Part shown: piece by piece, positions 5,210 to 5,690 of the stretch
How the letters are laid out: the number at the start of each line of letters is the position of its first letter
How positions within the stretch are numbered: the first letter of the stretch is position 1
Assembly: GCA_002395775.1 (NCBI GenBank)
Contig: DGUV01000010.1
Span: 1-5,690 of the forward strand
DNA length: 5,690 nt
Reading direction: 5' to 3'
DNA from: Prevotellaceae bacterium UBA4301
GTDB taxonomy: Bacteria; Bacteroidota; Bacteroidia; Bacteroidales; Bacteroidaceae
The notes under the pieces: generated by a model
Databases searched by the model: none
The model's input: only the letters and a program-made list of their open reading frames with translations
What the model was told of the DNA's origin: nothing
Translations under genes and position numbers: made by a program

Positions 5210-5690
5210 ATGATGGACTACATAAAATTATACAACGGTGTTCAGATGCCGACATTGGGCTACGGTGTGTTTCTCGTAAGCCCTGAAGAGTGTGAGCGTT
5301 GCGTGAGTGATGCATTAAGTGTAGGCTATCGCCTGATTGATACGGCACAGGCCTACCAGAATGAGGAGGGCGTTGGCAATGCCTGGCGCAAGAGTGGCAT
5401 CAAGCGCGAAGATTTGTTCCTTGTAACAAAGGTCTGGATATCCAATGCTGGTGAGGAAAAGGCTGCCAAGAGCATCGATGAGAGTCTGCGTAAGTTGCAG
5501 ACGGAGTACATTGATTTGTTACTCATCCATCAGGCCTACAGCGACGTGTTCGGCACTTGGCGGGCTATGGAGAAGGCCTATCGTGCTGGCAAAGTCCGCG
5601 CCATCGGCGTGAGCAATTTTCAGGCAGGCCGTTTCTTCGACTTTGCCCACTATGTGGAGGTGAAGCCGGTGGTGAACCAGTTGGAGTGCA
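5210..5690 (+). CDS. Aldo/keto reductase, 3' end beyond the window
   Basis: 160 residues are visible of an NAD(P)H-dependent aldo/keto reductase, a cytoplasmic TIM-barrel enzyme of about 280 residues that reduces aldehydes and ketones to alcohols. The start matches the family: an opening beta-hairpin (KLYNGVQMPTLGYGVF, 6-21) and then RLIDTAQAY (41-49). The catalytic tetrad is complete: Asp44, Tyr49, Lys74 (LVTKVW) and His107 (LLLIHQ). The cofactor-region motifs IGVSNF (132-137) and VVNQLEC (154-160) are also seen. The style, with LLLIHQ and GVSNF, is that of the 2,5-diketo-D-gluconic acid reductase-like group. ATG 5210 and ATG 5213 are adjacent; either may be used. It follows the flavodoxin stop by eight bases and is clearly part of the same operon. 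The frame is open to the right edge. Confidence 0.92.
   Translation, partial: MMDYIKLYNGVQMPTLGYGVFLVSPEECERCVSDALSVGYRLIDTAQAYQNEEGVGNAWRKSGIKREDLFLVTKVWISNAGEEKAAKSIDESLRKLQTEYIDLLLIHQAYSDVFGTWRAMEKAYRAGKVRAIGVSNFQAGRFFDFAHYVEVKPVVNQLEC

Noticed and set aside
1..5690. CRISPR arrays, tRNA or rRNA genes, replication origins
   Set aside because: No regularly spaced repeats, cloverleaf-like segments or conserved rRNA sequences were seen.

Overview
The window looks like a chromosomal segment of a Bacteroidota bacterium, most likely of the Bacteroides/Prevotella type. The clues are promoter motifs of the Bacteroidota class (TAnnTTTG, once paired with an upstream TTTG), A/T-rich leaders without clear Shine-Dalgarno sequences, an IS1380-type transposase of the kind common in that phylum, an exported family 2 glycoside hydrolase, and a lipoprotein flavodoxin. 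This assignment rests on recognition of motifs and protein style, not on a database search.

Layout from left to right: a short non-coding tail (1-144); a complete leftward gene for an exported GH2 glycosidase (145-2769); the left part of an IS1380-family element (about 2833-3658) whose transposase stops after the second catalytic Asp; about 180 bp of A/T-rich filler with inverted repeats (3659-3840); a leftward 32-45 codon remnant that resembles the N-terminus of an AraC-family regulator (3841-3978); a divergent promoter region (3979-4117); and a rightward operon. The operon encodes an NTF2/SnoaL-like protein (4118-4552), a lipoprotein flavodoxin (4554-5201) and an aldo/keto reductase that runs off the right edge (5210-5690).

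The three rightward genes are packed with gaps of 1 and 8 bp and probably form one transcript starting at the TACCTTTG box at 4081-4088. Together they look like a small redox or detoxification cassette: an electron carrier, an NAD(P)H-dependent carbonyl reductase and a small alpha+beta barrel protein of unknown ligand. The divergent regulator that would normally control such a cassette appears to have been cut after about 45 codons, and the broken IS next to it suggests that mobile-element activity and a deletion were the cause. The GH2 gene is unrelated in function and orientation. Its upstream region is now the left end of the IS, about 63 bp before its start codon.

The most interesting local structure is at the IS left end. 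A 13-bp perfect inverted repeat (2859-2871 / 2923-2935) buries the transposase start codon, and a promoter-like motif overlaps its left arm. Transcripts entering from outside would fold and hide the start codon, while the element's own transcript would not. I see no evidence of a wholly new multi-gene system.
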